Assembly (NCBI RefSeq): GCF_021166585.1 | Contig: NZ_JAJOZE010000001.1 | Span: 886,062 to 950,061, forward strand | Direction: 5' to 3' | Source: Metabacillus kandeliae | Lineage (GTDB): Bacteria; Bacillota; Bacilli; Bacillales; Bacillaceae | DNA length: 64,000 nt | Shown: piece by piece, positions 1-7,916 of the stretch | How the letters are laid out: each line of letters starts with the position of its first letter | How positions within the stretch are numbered: the first letter of the stretch is position 1 | Notes under the pieces: generated by a model | The model's database searches: none | What the model saw: the letters and a program-made list of their open reading frames with translations, nothing else | Told to the model about the DNA's origin: nothing | Made by a program: the position numbers and the translations under genes

Positions 1-203
1 GAAGCGTGGAAAAACCTGGCATTGGTCATTCCGGAATTCATCTGATATCTGCTGCTTTGCTGTTTGACTGCTTCCTGTATGGCTTTCAGGTGCATTTGAT
101 AATACATTATGTGCTTGTTTGGATCAAGATATTTATAATATGAAGCAAGCATATCGTACATCAGCGCTTGAGAAACATACGGATTGTTATCCTGTTGAGG
201 CAC
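1..203 (-). CDS. Unidentified protein, 5' part only (probable spore protein)
   Basis: The gene runs off the left edge, so only the first 67 codons are visible. I start it at GTG (complement of 201-203) because an in-frame TGA lies just upstream and AGGAGTGA precedes the start. The visible part is hydrophilic and rich in Gln, Tyr and Met, with an NNPYVSQALMYDMLASYY-type beginning and no signal peptide. I do not recognise the family. A SigK-like promoter 35 bp upstream suggests mother-cell expression late in sporulation, perhaps a coat or coat-associated protein; that is inference only. Confidence 0.6.
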   Translation of the reverse strand, partial: MPQQDNNPYVSQALMYDMLASYYKYLDPNKHIMYYQMHLKAIQEAVKQQSSRYQMNSGMTNARFFHA

Positions 204-237
204 TATTCATCACTCCTATGCTTTTCATCATCTCTCA

Positions 238-266
238 TACCATATGAGAAAGCATGGGTGAATGTC
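238..266 (-). promoter_or_regulatory. Putative SigK promoter of the left-edge gene
   Basis: On the minus strand the -10 box CATATGGTA (238-246) matches the SigK consensus CATANNNTA, and an AC dinucleotide (264-265) sits 17 bp upstream as the minimal -35. The start codon is 35 bp downstream. The motif is short, so chance matches are possible. Confidence 0.45.
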
Positions 267-321
267 ACAATGGGAATTTCTTTAAAGGTTCTTTGCAGCA
301 CCTTGCCGCCTTAAGCACTTG

Positions 322-359
322 AAAAAATCCAAAAAGTCAAAAGGACTTTTTGGATTTTT
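322..359. terminator. Terminator, works for the minus-strand gene that ends at 369
   Basis: A 16-bp inverted repeat, AAAAATCCAAAAAGTC and its complement, surrounds a short loop (arms 323-338 and 344-359). A-rich and T-rich flanks let it act in either direction. Confidence 0.8.
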
Positions 360-368
360 AATTCCTTT

Positions 369-1295
369 TTATTTGCCGGCAGATGCAAACATAGCTGGCT
401 GGTGAGCATTGCGCCCGCAAAAAACCTTTGTCAGGAAGAAACCAGCCGCAATCATTACCGTTGTCCAAATGCTTGCTTCTACTCCAAACGAACCGCCGGT
501 CCAAATAGAATCCGCAGCATGCACAGAGAATAATCCTTCAGGAGGAAGGCCGCTGACCGGAAATCCAATCACACTGCCCTGGGTAAAGTTCCACATTAAA
601 TGGTATCCGAATGGCATCCAAAGGGTCCCTGTTTTAATCATCATATAAGAGAAAAGAAGTCCTATCAGAAAAATGTTGATAATGCCTAGAAGATGAACAT
701 TTGGATTGGAAAGATGGGCAGCGCAAAAAATAAGAGCTGAACCGATATAAATCAGGGGAAGGGAACGCGACTGGCTTAGGGTTGAAACCACATACCCCCT
801 AAAGTAAAGCTCCTCATTTGCTGCGACGATGATATAGGCAATAAAACCCATGAGAACCTCTGTCCATAAACCATTTCCGCCCATTCTAGCCGTTAACTGC
901 ACCTGCCCTGTTGCAGCGAGAATGGCAGTAATGGCAAGAATAGAGCCTCCGCCGGCAGCTAAGCCGAATCCAAGGTTTTTTCCTTGAGTCCTGATGGAGG
1001 TTATACCAAGCTCTCTCCATTTTCTCTTTTCTGCTTTTAAAAAGATCAGCAGAGTAAGCAGTGTGGCAATAAGCTGAGCAATCATGACCCCTAGCTTAAT
1101 GGATGGGTTTTCCATTAATTTGCCCATGTCTATTTCAAGCTGAAATCCAGGCCCCTCAGAAGTGCCCTGCATAATCAGACCCGGCAAAACGGCAGGAATA
1201 AGCAATATGCCTGTCAGCACCTGCATTAAGAGAAAAGATAACAGGATTTTCCAGCCGCTTCTTACCTTGCCTTCTTTATTTTTAAAAACCTTCAT
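369..1295 (-). CDS. CPBP family intramembrane glutamic endopeptidase (Abi family)
   Basis: A polytopic membrane protein of 308 residues. It carries the three CPBP (Rce1/Abi-type) signatures: EELYFR at about 161-166 (EExxxR), a His at about 194 in an FxxxH-like helix, and HLMWN at about 232-236 (HxxxN). These residues form the active site of intramembrane glutamate proteases. Bacterial members process peptides or give bacteriocin immunity, but the substrate is not evident here. I chose the ATG at 1295 because AAAGGGGG lies 9 bases upstream; the frame is open 13 codons further but without a ribosome site. It is a single gene with a terminator immediately downstream. Confidence 0.85.
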   Translation of the reverse strand: MKVFKNKEGKVRSGWKILLSFLLMQVLTGILLIPAVLPGLIMQGTSEGPGFQLEIDMGKLMENPSIKLGVMIAQLIATLLTLLIFLKAEKRKWRELGITSIRTQGKNLGFGLAAGGGSILAITAILAATGQVQLTARMGGNGLWTEVLMGFIAYIIVAANEELYFRGYVVSTLSQSRSLPLIYIGSALIFCAAHLSNPNVHLLGIINIFLIGLLFSYMMIKTGTLWMPFGYHLMWNFTQGSVIGFPVSGLPPEGLFSVHAADSIWTGGSFGVEASIWTTVMIAAGFFLTKVFCGRNAHQPAMFASAGK

Positions 1296-1516
1296 GTCTG
1301 GTACCCCCTTTTTTGGCATAACCATATTATACAAAATTATAAAGGCAAATCAGACTGCAAAAAGTGATGGTTCTTAGTAATGAATTAATCGCATGCAAAA
1401 ACTGTCCTTTGGGCAGTTGGAACCCTAATCCTGAAATGAGATTTATGTAAAAACTCCCAATTCAGTTAAAATTAATCTCCTGTGAAGACGAAAATCAATA
1501 AAAGGAAGGTAATCGG

Positions 1517-1633
1517 GTGGCGGCCCGCAGAAAACAGCTGAGCCTAAGGCAGGCGGCCTTTAAGTTTAAGAAAAGCTTCTTTGGGAAAAACATAGAAAAG
1601 GCTCAAAGGAGGAAACGCAATGAATTACTATGA
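1517..1633 (+). CDS. Possible small basic protein, 38 aa
   Basis: A GTG-started ORF with AAGGAAGG seven bases upstream encodes 38 residues rich in Arg, Lys and Gln. It overlaps the start of the hydrolase gene by 14 bp, which would allow translational coupling. The family is not recognised. The region may simply be a leader, so confidence is low. Confidence 0.3.
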   Translation: MAARRKQLSLRQAAFKFKKSFFGKNIEKAQRRKRNELL

Positions 1634-2432
1634 ATTGACAAGAGGCGAAAAAGAGATCGGATACATAGATGAAGGTGTAGGGGATACCATCATCCTTCTG
1701 CATGGATTTTGCGGAAGCCATGAGTACTTTAAATACTTGGTCCCTATACTGGCTGAGAAGCATCGAGTCGTTGCTCTTGACCTTAGGGGCCATGGCGGTT
1801 CCAGCACATCTGATGAGCCATATTTTGTTGAGGATATGGCAGACGACGTGAGGGATGTGATGAATGATTTGAAAATCGATCATGCCTCTTTGTTCGGCCA
1901 TTCACTTGGCGGCTATGCCGTGCTGGCGTTTGCTGAAAAATATCCTGAGATGACCGCCTCCTTTGGTCTTCTGCATTCAACTCCATTTCCTGACAGCGAG
2001 GAAGGAAAAGCGAAAAGGCAGCATAATATTGAACGGGTTGAAAAAGAGGGGATCCATTCTTTTATTAACGACCTGATTCCCAATTTGTTTGCTAAGGAAA
2101 ATCTTGAGGTCCTGAGCGAAGAAATTCAATTTGCAAAGCAGATTGGCTATCATACTCCTCAGGCAGGGGCGAAAGAAGCACTTAACGCCATGAAAAACAG
2201 GCCGGACAGAAGGCATGTGCTGGAAAACACCAGAATCCCTGTACTCATCGCGGCAGGGCGTTCTGATCAGATTGTGCCCATGGAACAATCTTTCGCAGTT
2301 AAAAACCCGATGATTAAAGAGGCTGTCTTAGAGGGTGCCGGCCACATGGGGATGCTTGAAAAACCGGATGAAATAGGAAACATTATTCTTCAATTTATCG
2401 AAGAGCATGTAAAAGTTAATGCGGATGAATAA
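1620..2432 (+). CDS. Alpha/beta hydrolase
   Basis: A 270-residue single-domain alpha/beta hydrolase. The oxyanion-side HGF motif is at about 28-30, the nucleophile elbow GHSLGG at 93-98 (Ser95), an acid candidate in GRSDQIVP (Asp216), and the catalytic His in GAGHMGM (about 242). Length and motif spacing are typical of esterases and small-molecule hydrolases of this fold. The substrate cannot be read from the sequence. AAAGGAGG precedes the ATG with good spacing. It is followed at once by a strong terminator and so is probably monocistronic, apart from the possible 38-codon ORF overlapping its start. Confidence 0.85.
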   Translation: MNYYELTRGEKEIGYIDEGVGDTIILLHGFCGSHEYFKYLVPILAEKHRVVALDLRGHGGSSTSDEPYFVEDMADDVRDVMNDLKIDHASLFGHSLGGYAVLAFAEKYPEMTASFGLLHSTPFPDSEEGKAKRQHNIERVEKEGIHSFINDLIPNLFAKENLEVLSEEIQFAKQIGYHTPQAGAKEALNAMKNRPDRRHVLENTRIPVLIAAGRSDQIVPMEQSFAVKNPMIKEAVLEGAGHMGMLEKPDEIGNIILQFIEEHVKVNADE

Positions 2433-2434
2433 AC

Positions 2435-2464
2435 AAAAGCTGTCCTAGGTCCAGGACAGCTTTT
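2435..2464. terminator. Terminator between convergent genes
   Basis: The stem AAAAGCTGTCCT pairs with AGGACAGCTTTT around a six-base loop. It serves the hydrolase gene and possibly the convergent zinc-ribbon gene. Confidence 0.85.
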
Positions 2465-2471
2465 GCGTATA

Positions 2472-2729
2472 TCAGCTCTTGTTCATCGGATGAGATTCGG
2501 CGAATTTCAAAAACGTTTGCTCATCCTCAATTGTGCCGCAGGATCCGCATTGGACTCTTCTTTGAGTCCCCTGATAAGAGGCGTGAAATGGCCCTGCTTC
2601 TGATTGTGAATACTCCTCTACCATAGCCCCTGTTGCGGGATCGAGCTTTACAGCCTGCGGATGCTGCTCCATGATATTGAACCTTGAACGGTTTGTTTTG
2701 CAGTTTGGACATAAGTAAGGTGCTGTCAT
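2472..2729 (-). CDS. Small zinc-ribbon protein, function unknown
   Basis: An 85-residue protein with CPNC near the N-terminus (residues 7-10) and CGSC near residue 61, the two knuckles of a zinc ribbon. The middle is hydrophilic with no membrane segment. GGGAGG lies upstream of the ATG. I do not recognise a named family. It is convergent with the hydrolase gene and has its own start region. Nucleic-acid or protein binding through the zinc site is the obvious guess but not shown. Confidence 0.7.
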   Translation of the reverse strand: MTAPYLCPNCKTNRSRFNIMEQHPQAVKLDPATGAMVEEYSQSEAGPFHASYQGTQRRVQCGSCGTIEDEQTFLKFAESHPMNKS

Positions 2730-2910
2730 CGTTAACCCTCCCAGCTTATTATCACTAGTGTGCAGCAGAAAAAGATTTTTATGTAAAAGTCTTATCTAAA
2801 CCTGCAAAATGAAGCGCAGGATAAGGAGTGCTCGTATTTTTGGAAAGTACGGGAAAAAGATCTGAAAAAGAAAAAAGCCCTTAAGCATATAAGCTTAAAG
2901 GCAGGTAAAG

Positions 2911-3333
2911 TTAAGAGCGGTCCAGCTTCCGGAAAAGAGAAATCAGCTCATTCATTTCTTCGTCTGTGTAGCAGTTGAAGCGGCTGAATAGAAAATCGGT
3001 TTTTTTAACTTGAAGCTCCTTCAGTTTCTCTCTTCCAAAGTCAGTTATTTCTATTTCAATAATGCGCCGGTCACTTTCAGATCTTTCTCTGGAAATGAAG
3101 TTTTTTTCAAGCAAGGAATCAGTAATAGCGGTTATATGGCTCGCTGACACTTCAAGCTGTTTGGAAAGTGCAGAAGATTTTTGGGGCCCTTGATCCTGAA
3201 GTATTTTTAAAATGTAGAATTCGTTTCTAGTCATTTCATGATTTAACAGACTGTTAATTTCAATGCGAAGCTGTCTGACGACGTTGCGGAGCAGCGCTTC
3301 CATTTCATACATCATTTCTTGGCGGTTTTCCAA
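2911..3333 (-). CDS. MarR family transcriptional regulator (YpoP-like)
   Basis: A winged-helix regulator of about 140 residues. The central part (TRNEFYILKILQDQG, then a QLEVSASHITAITDSL recognition helix and a wing with SDRRIIEI) is characteristic of MarR proteins. The frame is open to 3369, but the only well-placed ribosome site, GGGGGA, sits six bases before a TTG at 3333, so I start there. The gene is divergent from msrAB, with a palindrome in the shared region. In B. subtilis a MarR gene (ypoP) also neighbours the msr genes, as I recall. Inference: it may control itself and msrAB. Confidence 0.8.
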   Translation of the reverse strand: MENRQEMMYEMEALLRNVVRQLRIEINSLLNHEMTRNEFYILKILQDQGPQKSSALSKQLEVSASHITAITDSLLEKNFISRERSESDRRIIEIEITDFGREKLKELQVKKTDFLFSRFNCYTDEEMNELISLFRKLDRS

Positions 3334-3380
3334 GTTCATTCCCCCAGGCATACGAATAAAAATATTCATTCCGCGATTTA

Positions 3381-3393
3381 TTAACTAAGTTAA
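3381..3393. promoter_or_regulatory. Palindromic operator candidate for the MarR regulator
   Basis: TTAACTAAGTTAA is a perfect 6-1-6 palindrome located 48 bp upstream of the chosen MarR start, in the region shared with msrAB. The size and AT-rich symmetry suit a MarR dimer. Confidence 0.4.
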
Positions 3394-3517
3394 CTATTTA
3401 TAAGATTAAATAAATTCCTTTGAGCTGTCAAGAGAAACTGTGTAAAAGCTGATTTCTATGAAAACAAGCAGGAAGTGATATAATAAATTTTAAAGCTGAA
3501 TCGAGAGGAAGATGAGA

Positions 3518-4474
3518 ATGGAGAATAAAAACATTCAGTTAGCGACATTTGCTGGAGGATGCTTTTGGTGCATGGTTCAGCCTTTTGATGAAATGCCCGG
3601 CATTCATACTGTCACTTCTGGATATACTGGCGGCACAGTCGAAAACCCGACCTATGAGCAAGTATGCTCCAATTCGACAGGCCATTATGAGGCTGTTCAA
3701 ATTGCCTTTAATCCGGATATTTTCCCATATGAAAGACTCCTGGACTTATATTGGCAGCAGATTGATCCGACAGATGCCGGAGGCCAATTTTATGACAGGG
3801 GAGAATCTTACCGGACAGCCATTTTTTATCACGATGAAGTCCAAAAAAACCTTGCTGAAGAATCGAAGGCTGCCCTCCAGGAGAGCGGGCGATTTCAAAA
3901 GCCAATCGTAACAGAGATTCTTCCATCAGCACCTTTTTACCCGGCAGAAACTTATCATCAGAATTATTACAGGAAAAATCCTGCACATTATCAGCAATAT
4001 AAAAAAGGATCTGGGAGGGAACAGTTTATCAAAGATGCATGGAAAGACAACTCAAAAAATGATTTAAAAAACCGGCTATCACCTATACAGTATAACGTAA
4101 CACAGGAAAATGGTACAGAGCCTCCTTTTCAAAATGACTACTGGGACATGGAAGAAGAGGGGATTTATGTTGATATTGTGTCAGGGAAGCCTCTTTTCAG
4201 CTCCAGGGATAAATATGATGCAGGCTGCGGCTGGCCAAGCTTTACAAAGCCGATTGGGGAGCATGAAGTAGAAGAAAAAATGGACTTTACCCATGGGATG
4301 GTGCGCACTGAAGTAAGAAGCAAAACAGCAGACTCACATCTCGGCCATGTGTTTAACGATGGCCCTGGACCGTCCGGCTTAAGATACTGCATTAATTCTG
4401 CGGCCCTTCGGTTTATTCCTAAAAGTGAATTAGAAAAAGAAGGCTACAGCAAGTATTTGCCGCTCTTTAACTGA
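3518..4474 (+). CDS. msrAB: Bifunctional peptide methionine sulfoxide reductase MsrA/MsrB
   Basis: A 318-residue fusion that repairs oxidised methionine in proteins. The N-terminal MsrA domain carries GGCFWC with catalytic Cys15 and reduces the S-sulfoxide. The C-terminal MsrB domain begins near residue 185, shows CGWPSF and [11 protein letters not shown], and has its catalytic Cys in LRYCIN (about 291); it reduces the R-sulfoxide. B. subtilis has these as separate genes, while fusions are common elsewhere. I chose the second ATG (3518) because GAGAGG is 8 bases away; the ATG at 3512 is too close. A TATAAT box at 3479-3484 suggests a SigA promoter with a weak -35. A terminator follows. Confidence 0.93.
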   Translation: MENKNIQLATFAGGCFWCMVQPFDEMPGIHTVTSGYTGGTVENPTYEQVCSNSTGHYEAVQIAFNPDIFPYERLLDLYWQQIDPTDAGGQFYDRGESYRTAIFYHDEVQKNLAEESKAALQESGRFQKPIVTEILPSAPFYPAETYHQNYYRKNPAHYQQYKKGSGREQFIKDAWKDNSKNDLKNRLSPIQYNVTQENGTEPPFQNDYWDMEEEGIYVDIVSGKPLFSSRDKYDAGCGWPSFTKPIGEHEVEEKMDFTHGMVRTEVRSKTADSHLGHVFNDGPGPSGLRYCINSAALRFIPKSELEKEGYSKYLPLFN

Positions 4475-4494
4475 ATGGACGGCGCCGTTTTTAC

Positions 4495-4524
4495 CTGCTC
4501 TGCACAATGCAGAGCAGTTTTTTT
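4495..4524 (+). terminator. Terminator of msrAB
   Basis: A ten-base stem CTGCTCTGCA, three-base loop and its complement are followed by seven T. Confidence 0.9.
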
Positions 4525-4598
4525 ATGGGATTAAAGCGTGCAGTTGCCTTCTTCTATACTCTGCATACTGTATAGGCAAAAGGGTAAGGGGAGATGAG

Positions 4599-5771
4599 AT
4601 GAAAGAGAATGAAAGCATGCTTGCAGCAAGTATTGTGATGCCTGCTTACAATAAATATGAATTGCTCCGTTTTTCTCTTTATGCTTTACACCTGCAGAAT
4701 TATCCAAAAGAACACTTTGAAGTGCTGATTATCGATGACTGCTCCGAGGATTTGACGCCTTTAATTGATGCCCAATGGCGGGAAAAGCTCCCCAATCTGC
4801 GCTATTTCCGTCTTGAGAAAAACAGCGGCAGAAGCTTCGCCCGGAATCTGGGCATTTCCATGGCAAAGGGGGAAGTGATCGTCTTTATTGATGCGGAGAT
4901 GCTTCCTGAGCCGGATTTCCTCTCCGCACACATGGCCCATCATGCCGGTTGCAGAAAATGTGCTGTATCTGGCGGGTTATATAACAGGCATGTTTTTACG
5001 CATTATTATCAAGGCTTTCTGCAGAAACAAAAAGAAAAACTAAAAGAGCTTTCAGCACAGACATTTTATCAGGAACGATTTTTGCAGGCTTTGCAGGGAG
5101 CAGAGGAAGCTGTGCCGTTAGTAACAGAAGCGGAGATAGCTTGCGGAAAATATAAATCTTTGTCCTATGAAAATACTTATTTTTTTAATAAAGGAATCCG
5201 TCATTTTGAGAGTAACTTCGGCGCATTCAAGCTCTCTTATCTGGCTTTTTTAAGCGGCAATGTGTCTGTCCGAAAGGAGCATTTAATAGCTTCTGGAGGG
5301 TTTGATGAAGCTTTTGAAGGATACGGGCCTGAGGATTGGGAGCTCGGCTACCGTCTGACTCAAGACGGTGTTGTGCTGCTTATAGATGAGGCAGCTGCAG
5401 CCTGCCATCAGGAACATCCAATAAGCAAAACAGTTTTCCGCGAAGCGATGGCGAACCAATGCCGCCTGATGGAAAAGCATCCAGTGCTTGATTTGCTTGT
5501 CCTCGGGCTTGAGTACAAAGGCTTTGATTTTCAGTTTATGCATTCTGTTCTGGTGGAAGCAGATCATGTAAAAGCTGTATTTGATGATGTGCTGCAGCTG
5601 ATCTCCGAAATGCTGCAGTCTTTATTTGTCTCATTAAGAGACCAGGTTCCCGAGAAAAAGTGGAGAAAAATACTTAAGGAAAGAGGCTATGATCTAGAAG
5701 GCAGGAAGGAAGCTCTGCGGAAGAGCGGGTGTCCTCATCTTCTGCTGGCCCTGGCTGCACTGGCAAATTGA
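4599..5771 (+). CDS. Family 2 glycosyltransferase
   Basis: A 390-residue soluble glycosyltransferase of the GT-A fold. The N-terminus has ASIVMPAYNKYELL and LIIDDCSED (nucleotide-sugar binding), an FIDAEMLPEP segment in place of the usual DXD, and a second conserved block GGFDEAFEGYGPEDWELGYR near residue 240 that is typical of the galactosyltransferase-like C-terminal part. No membrane segment is seen. The donor and acceptor are unknown. It stands alone between two terminators, so it is not part of a visible polysaccharide operon. AAGGGGAG precedes the ATG. Confidence 0.85.
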   Translation: MKENESMLAASIVMPAYNKYELLRFSLYALHLQNYPKEHFEVLIIDDCSEDLTPLIDAQWREKLPNLRYFRLEKNSGRSFARNLGISMAKGEVIVFIDAEMLPEPDFLSAHMAHHAGCRKCAVSGGLYNRHVFTHYYQGFLQKQKEKLKELSAQTFYQERFLQALQGAEEAVPLVTEAEIACGKYKSLSYENTYFFNKGIRHFESNFGAFKLSYLAFLSGNVSVRKEHLIASGGFDEAFEGYGPEDWELGYRLTQDGVVLLIDEAAAACHQEHPISKTVFREAMANQCRLMEKHPVLDLLVLGLEYKGFDFQFMHSVLVEADHVKAVFDDVLQLISEMLQSLFVSLRDQVPEKKWRKILKERGYDLEGRKEALRKSGCPHLLLALAALAN

Positions 5772-5785
5772 AATGAACACATAAT

Positions 5786-5813
5786 AAAAAGGCAGCTGAT
5801 GCGCTGCCTTTTT
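5786..5813. terminator. Terminator between convergent genes
   Basis: AAAAAGGCAGC pairs with GCTGCCTTTTT around a short loop, downstream of the glycosyltransferase and of the convergent hypothetical gene. Confidence 0.85.
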
Positions 5814-5821
5814 ATATGGCA

Positions 5822-6160
5822 TTAAACATTATAAATTGTTACTGCTTCTGTTTTCCTGCAGTCTACTTTAATGATGTTTGTCATCTGAGAAGTAGAAGTG
5901 GAAATCGTCTGGCTCAATGTGGCAATGCCGGTCATTTTGTTGAATCTAACAAATGTTGCCGGTCCGATCGAATCACCTGAATCAAGCAGCACGCTGACCT
6001 GCTGCCCTGGAAAAAGCTTCTCAAAAACGGAACAGGCTCCTTCTTCGCAAATTTCCGGCAGCAGATCCCAGATGTGCTTTGTTGCACTAAGCCCTGCCCC
6101 GGTAAGGGTAGAAGCAAGCGCTCCAAGCTCTCTGATCAGCTGATGTCTTGTGCTTTCCAA
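5822..6160 (-). CDS. Hypothetical protein, about 112 aa
   Basis: An acidic-to-neutral soluble protein without recognised domain. The first half is helical (RHQLIRELGALASTLTGAG) and the second half looks like a small beta barrel (VSVLLDSGDSIGPATFVRFN ending in IIKVDCRKTEAVTIYNV). The frame is open to a GTG at 6169, but GGGGTGAT sits eight bases before a TTG at 6160, so I prefer the TTG. A short inverted repeat (CCCCGAA/TTCGGGG, about 6170-6196) overlaps the upstream edge of the ribosome site and could affect initiation. Confidence 0.65.
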   Translation of the reverse strand: MESTRHQLIRELGALASTLTGAGLSATKHIWDLLPEICEEGACSVFEKLFPGQQVSVLLDSGDSIGPATFVRFNKMTGIATLSQTISTSTSQMTNIIKVDCRKTEAVTIYNV

Positions 6161-6277
6161 ATAAATCACCCCGAATAAAATTGTGTTTTCGGGGCATTAT
6201 ATTCCACTTGTCTTGATCGTGATAGCTTATTCGCACAGATCCTGCTTAAAATGGACATTCATCAGGGATACTTTCGC

Positions 6278-7387
6278 CTATTTGCTCCTATTCGTAATTT
6301 TCCCGTTTTTAATGGAAACGTTATAAGAAATCGACTGCAGGTATTTTTCCATAGAGGTTCTGGCTGCTGCACTGACAGGCCGGATAACATCCTTTGAAAT
6401 TATATATGGCTTAAATGAAATAGAAGGCTGCTTCCCTTCAAGAGTGAGTGTTAACAGTCCTGTTTGCGCCGTTTTTCCCGTCACATAATCAGGGAAAAGG
6501 AAATTGCCGAGCGAAAACGCAACTGGAACACTTTTTATCGTTTTTCCGCCCGATTTTTTTGGATAATAAGTGAAGCCTTGCAGGACGTGGGGATGAGAGC
6601 CGATAATGGCATCAACATCTGTTTCACTGACAATTCTTTTTAAGTATTCCCATTGATAGGCGGCGGGCTTTGTTGTTTTTTCAACACCCCAATGAAGATA
6701 CAAGACAAGATAATCTGCTCCTTTTTTCTCCTTTTTCAGAGCTTTTATGAGCGGGTCAAGCTGGTAGGCGCCTGCAACACCGGCTTTAGTAGACCGATTG
6801 AATGTGAACCATGAATTAGATGGAGCAAAGCGGGTCGCTGCAATGAATTTCACTTTTTTGCCTTTTATAACAGCTGTTTTGGCACTGTAGGCTTCAGACA
6901 TCGTTTTGCCTGCGCCGATATAGGACAATCCGGCTTTCTTAACGGAGCTCATTGTATCAAGAAGCCCCTGCTGGCCATAATCCAGCGCGTGATTATTGGC
7001 AAGGCTTACTAAATCAGCACCAGACTGCTTAATTCCTGTCAGCATGGATGCAGGCGCCTTAAAATTGTAGCGCTGATTCCGGTCTCTATAGGAATCAGGG
7101 AGAGATGTGATCGAGGTCTCCAGATTCAGTACAGCATAATCCGCGCTTTGCAAATCTTTTTTCACATACTGAAATGGATAGGAAGGACCGTATTTTAAGG
7201 CTGTTTTCAGAGTGGAGCCTGAAAATTGAGTGTCACCTCCGATAACGATGCTGATTGGCTTCTGGGAGGTTTTGGCTGAACTGTTTCCTGCAGCAGATGC
7301 GGACGAAGCATCGCTAAAAGGATTTATGCTTCCAAGAAAAAGGACCGCGCAAGCAAGTATAACCCCTTTTGTTTTTACTTTCCTCAT
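6278..7387 (-). CDS. CapA family protein (metallophosphatase-like), exported
   Basis: A 369-residue CapA/PgsA-type protein. A signal peptide with hydrophobic core GVILACAVLFLGS and an Ala-rich cleavage area lies in the first 35 residues. The metallophosphoesterase-like motifs are IGGDTQFSG, LNLETSIT, SLANNHALDYG and GSHPHVLQG. Family members take part in poly-gamma-glutamate capsule synthesis in Bacillus, but no other cap/pgs gene is nearby, so the role here is open. The start at 7387 has AGAGGGGAATTC upstream; the open frame to 7444 lacks a ribosome site. Confidence 0.85.
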   Translation of the reverse strand: MRKVKTKGVILACAVLFLGSINPFSDASSASAAGNSSAKTSQKPISIVIGGDTQFSGSTLKTALKYGPSYPFQYVKKDLQSADYAVLNLETSITSLPDSYRDRNQRYNFKAPASMLTGIKQSGADLVSLANNHALDYGQQGLLDTMSSVKKAGLSYIGAGKTMSEAYSAKTAVIKGKKVKFIAATRFAPSNSWFTFNRSTKAGVAGAYQLDPLIKALKKEKKGADYLVLYLHWGVEKTTKPAAYQWEYLKRIVSETDVDAIIGSHPHVLQGFTYYPKKSGGKTIKSVPVAFSLGNFLFPDYVTGKTAQTGLLTLTLEGKQPSISFKPYIISKDVIRPVSAAARTSMEKYLQSISYNVSIKNGKITNRSK

Positions 7388-7599
7388 GAATTCCCCTCTG
7401 TTTCTATAAAATTCCAACAATATTAATGTAAAATACTCATCCACTAAATGCCAGAGAAATTTTGGATTTTCAGCAAATTTTCATGAGCCGGGGCAGGATA
7501 ATTACTTTTCTTAAAAAATAGGCAAACGCACAGTCAATACAACCCTGCATCCACATAGGCTACAGGGAAAACATCAAGTATTGATGGAGGGATTATTCA

Positions 7600-7737
7600 A
7601 TGTACGGTTATGGATGTCACGGGGGCTATGCTGCTCCATATTACGGTCACGGATGCCACGGTTACGGAAACAGCTTTGTTCTGATTATTGTATTGTTCAT
7701 TTTACTGATCATCATCGGTGCAGCGTATATTAACTAA
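7600..7737 (+). CDS. YjcZ family sporulation protein, 45 aa
   Basis: A very small protein with a Gly/Tyr/His-rich head ([14 protein letters not shown]) and one C-terminal hydrophobic helix ending [11 protein letters not shown]. That is the pattern of the tiny YjcZ-type membrane proteins found in spores of many bacilli. ATGGAGGGATTATTCA precedes the ATG. A CATAGGCTA sequence near 7552 resembles a SigK -10 box, but no -35 at the right distance was found. A strong terminator follows directly. Confidence 0.8.
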   Translation: MYGYGCHGGYAAPYYGHGCHGYGNSFVLIIVLFILLIIIGAAYIN

Positions 7738-7740
7738 CCT

Positions 7741-7768
7741 AAAAAGGACCCTGGATGGGTCCTTTTTA
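7741..7768 (+). terminator. Terminator of the YjcZ-type gene
   Basis: AAAAAGGACCC, five-base loop, GGGTCCTTTTT. Confidence 0.9.
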
Positions 7769-7916
7769 TTTGCAGGAAGATCCCTAAAACACGAACATTA
7801 AAATTAATTGTTTTAAATATAGTTCGGAAAAGAGATTGACGGAAGCGCTATCCTTTGGTATATTTACCAGTGGAATATTAAAACTGCTTATTGAGCAGTG
7901 TGCGGAGGGGATCACC

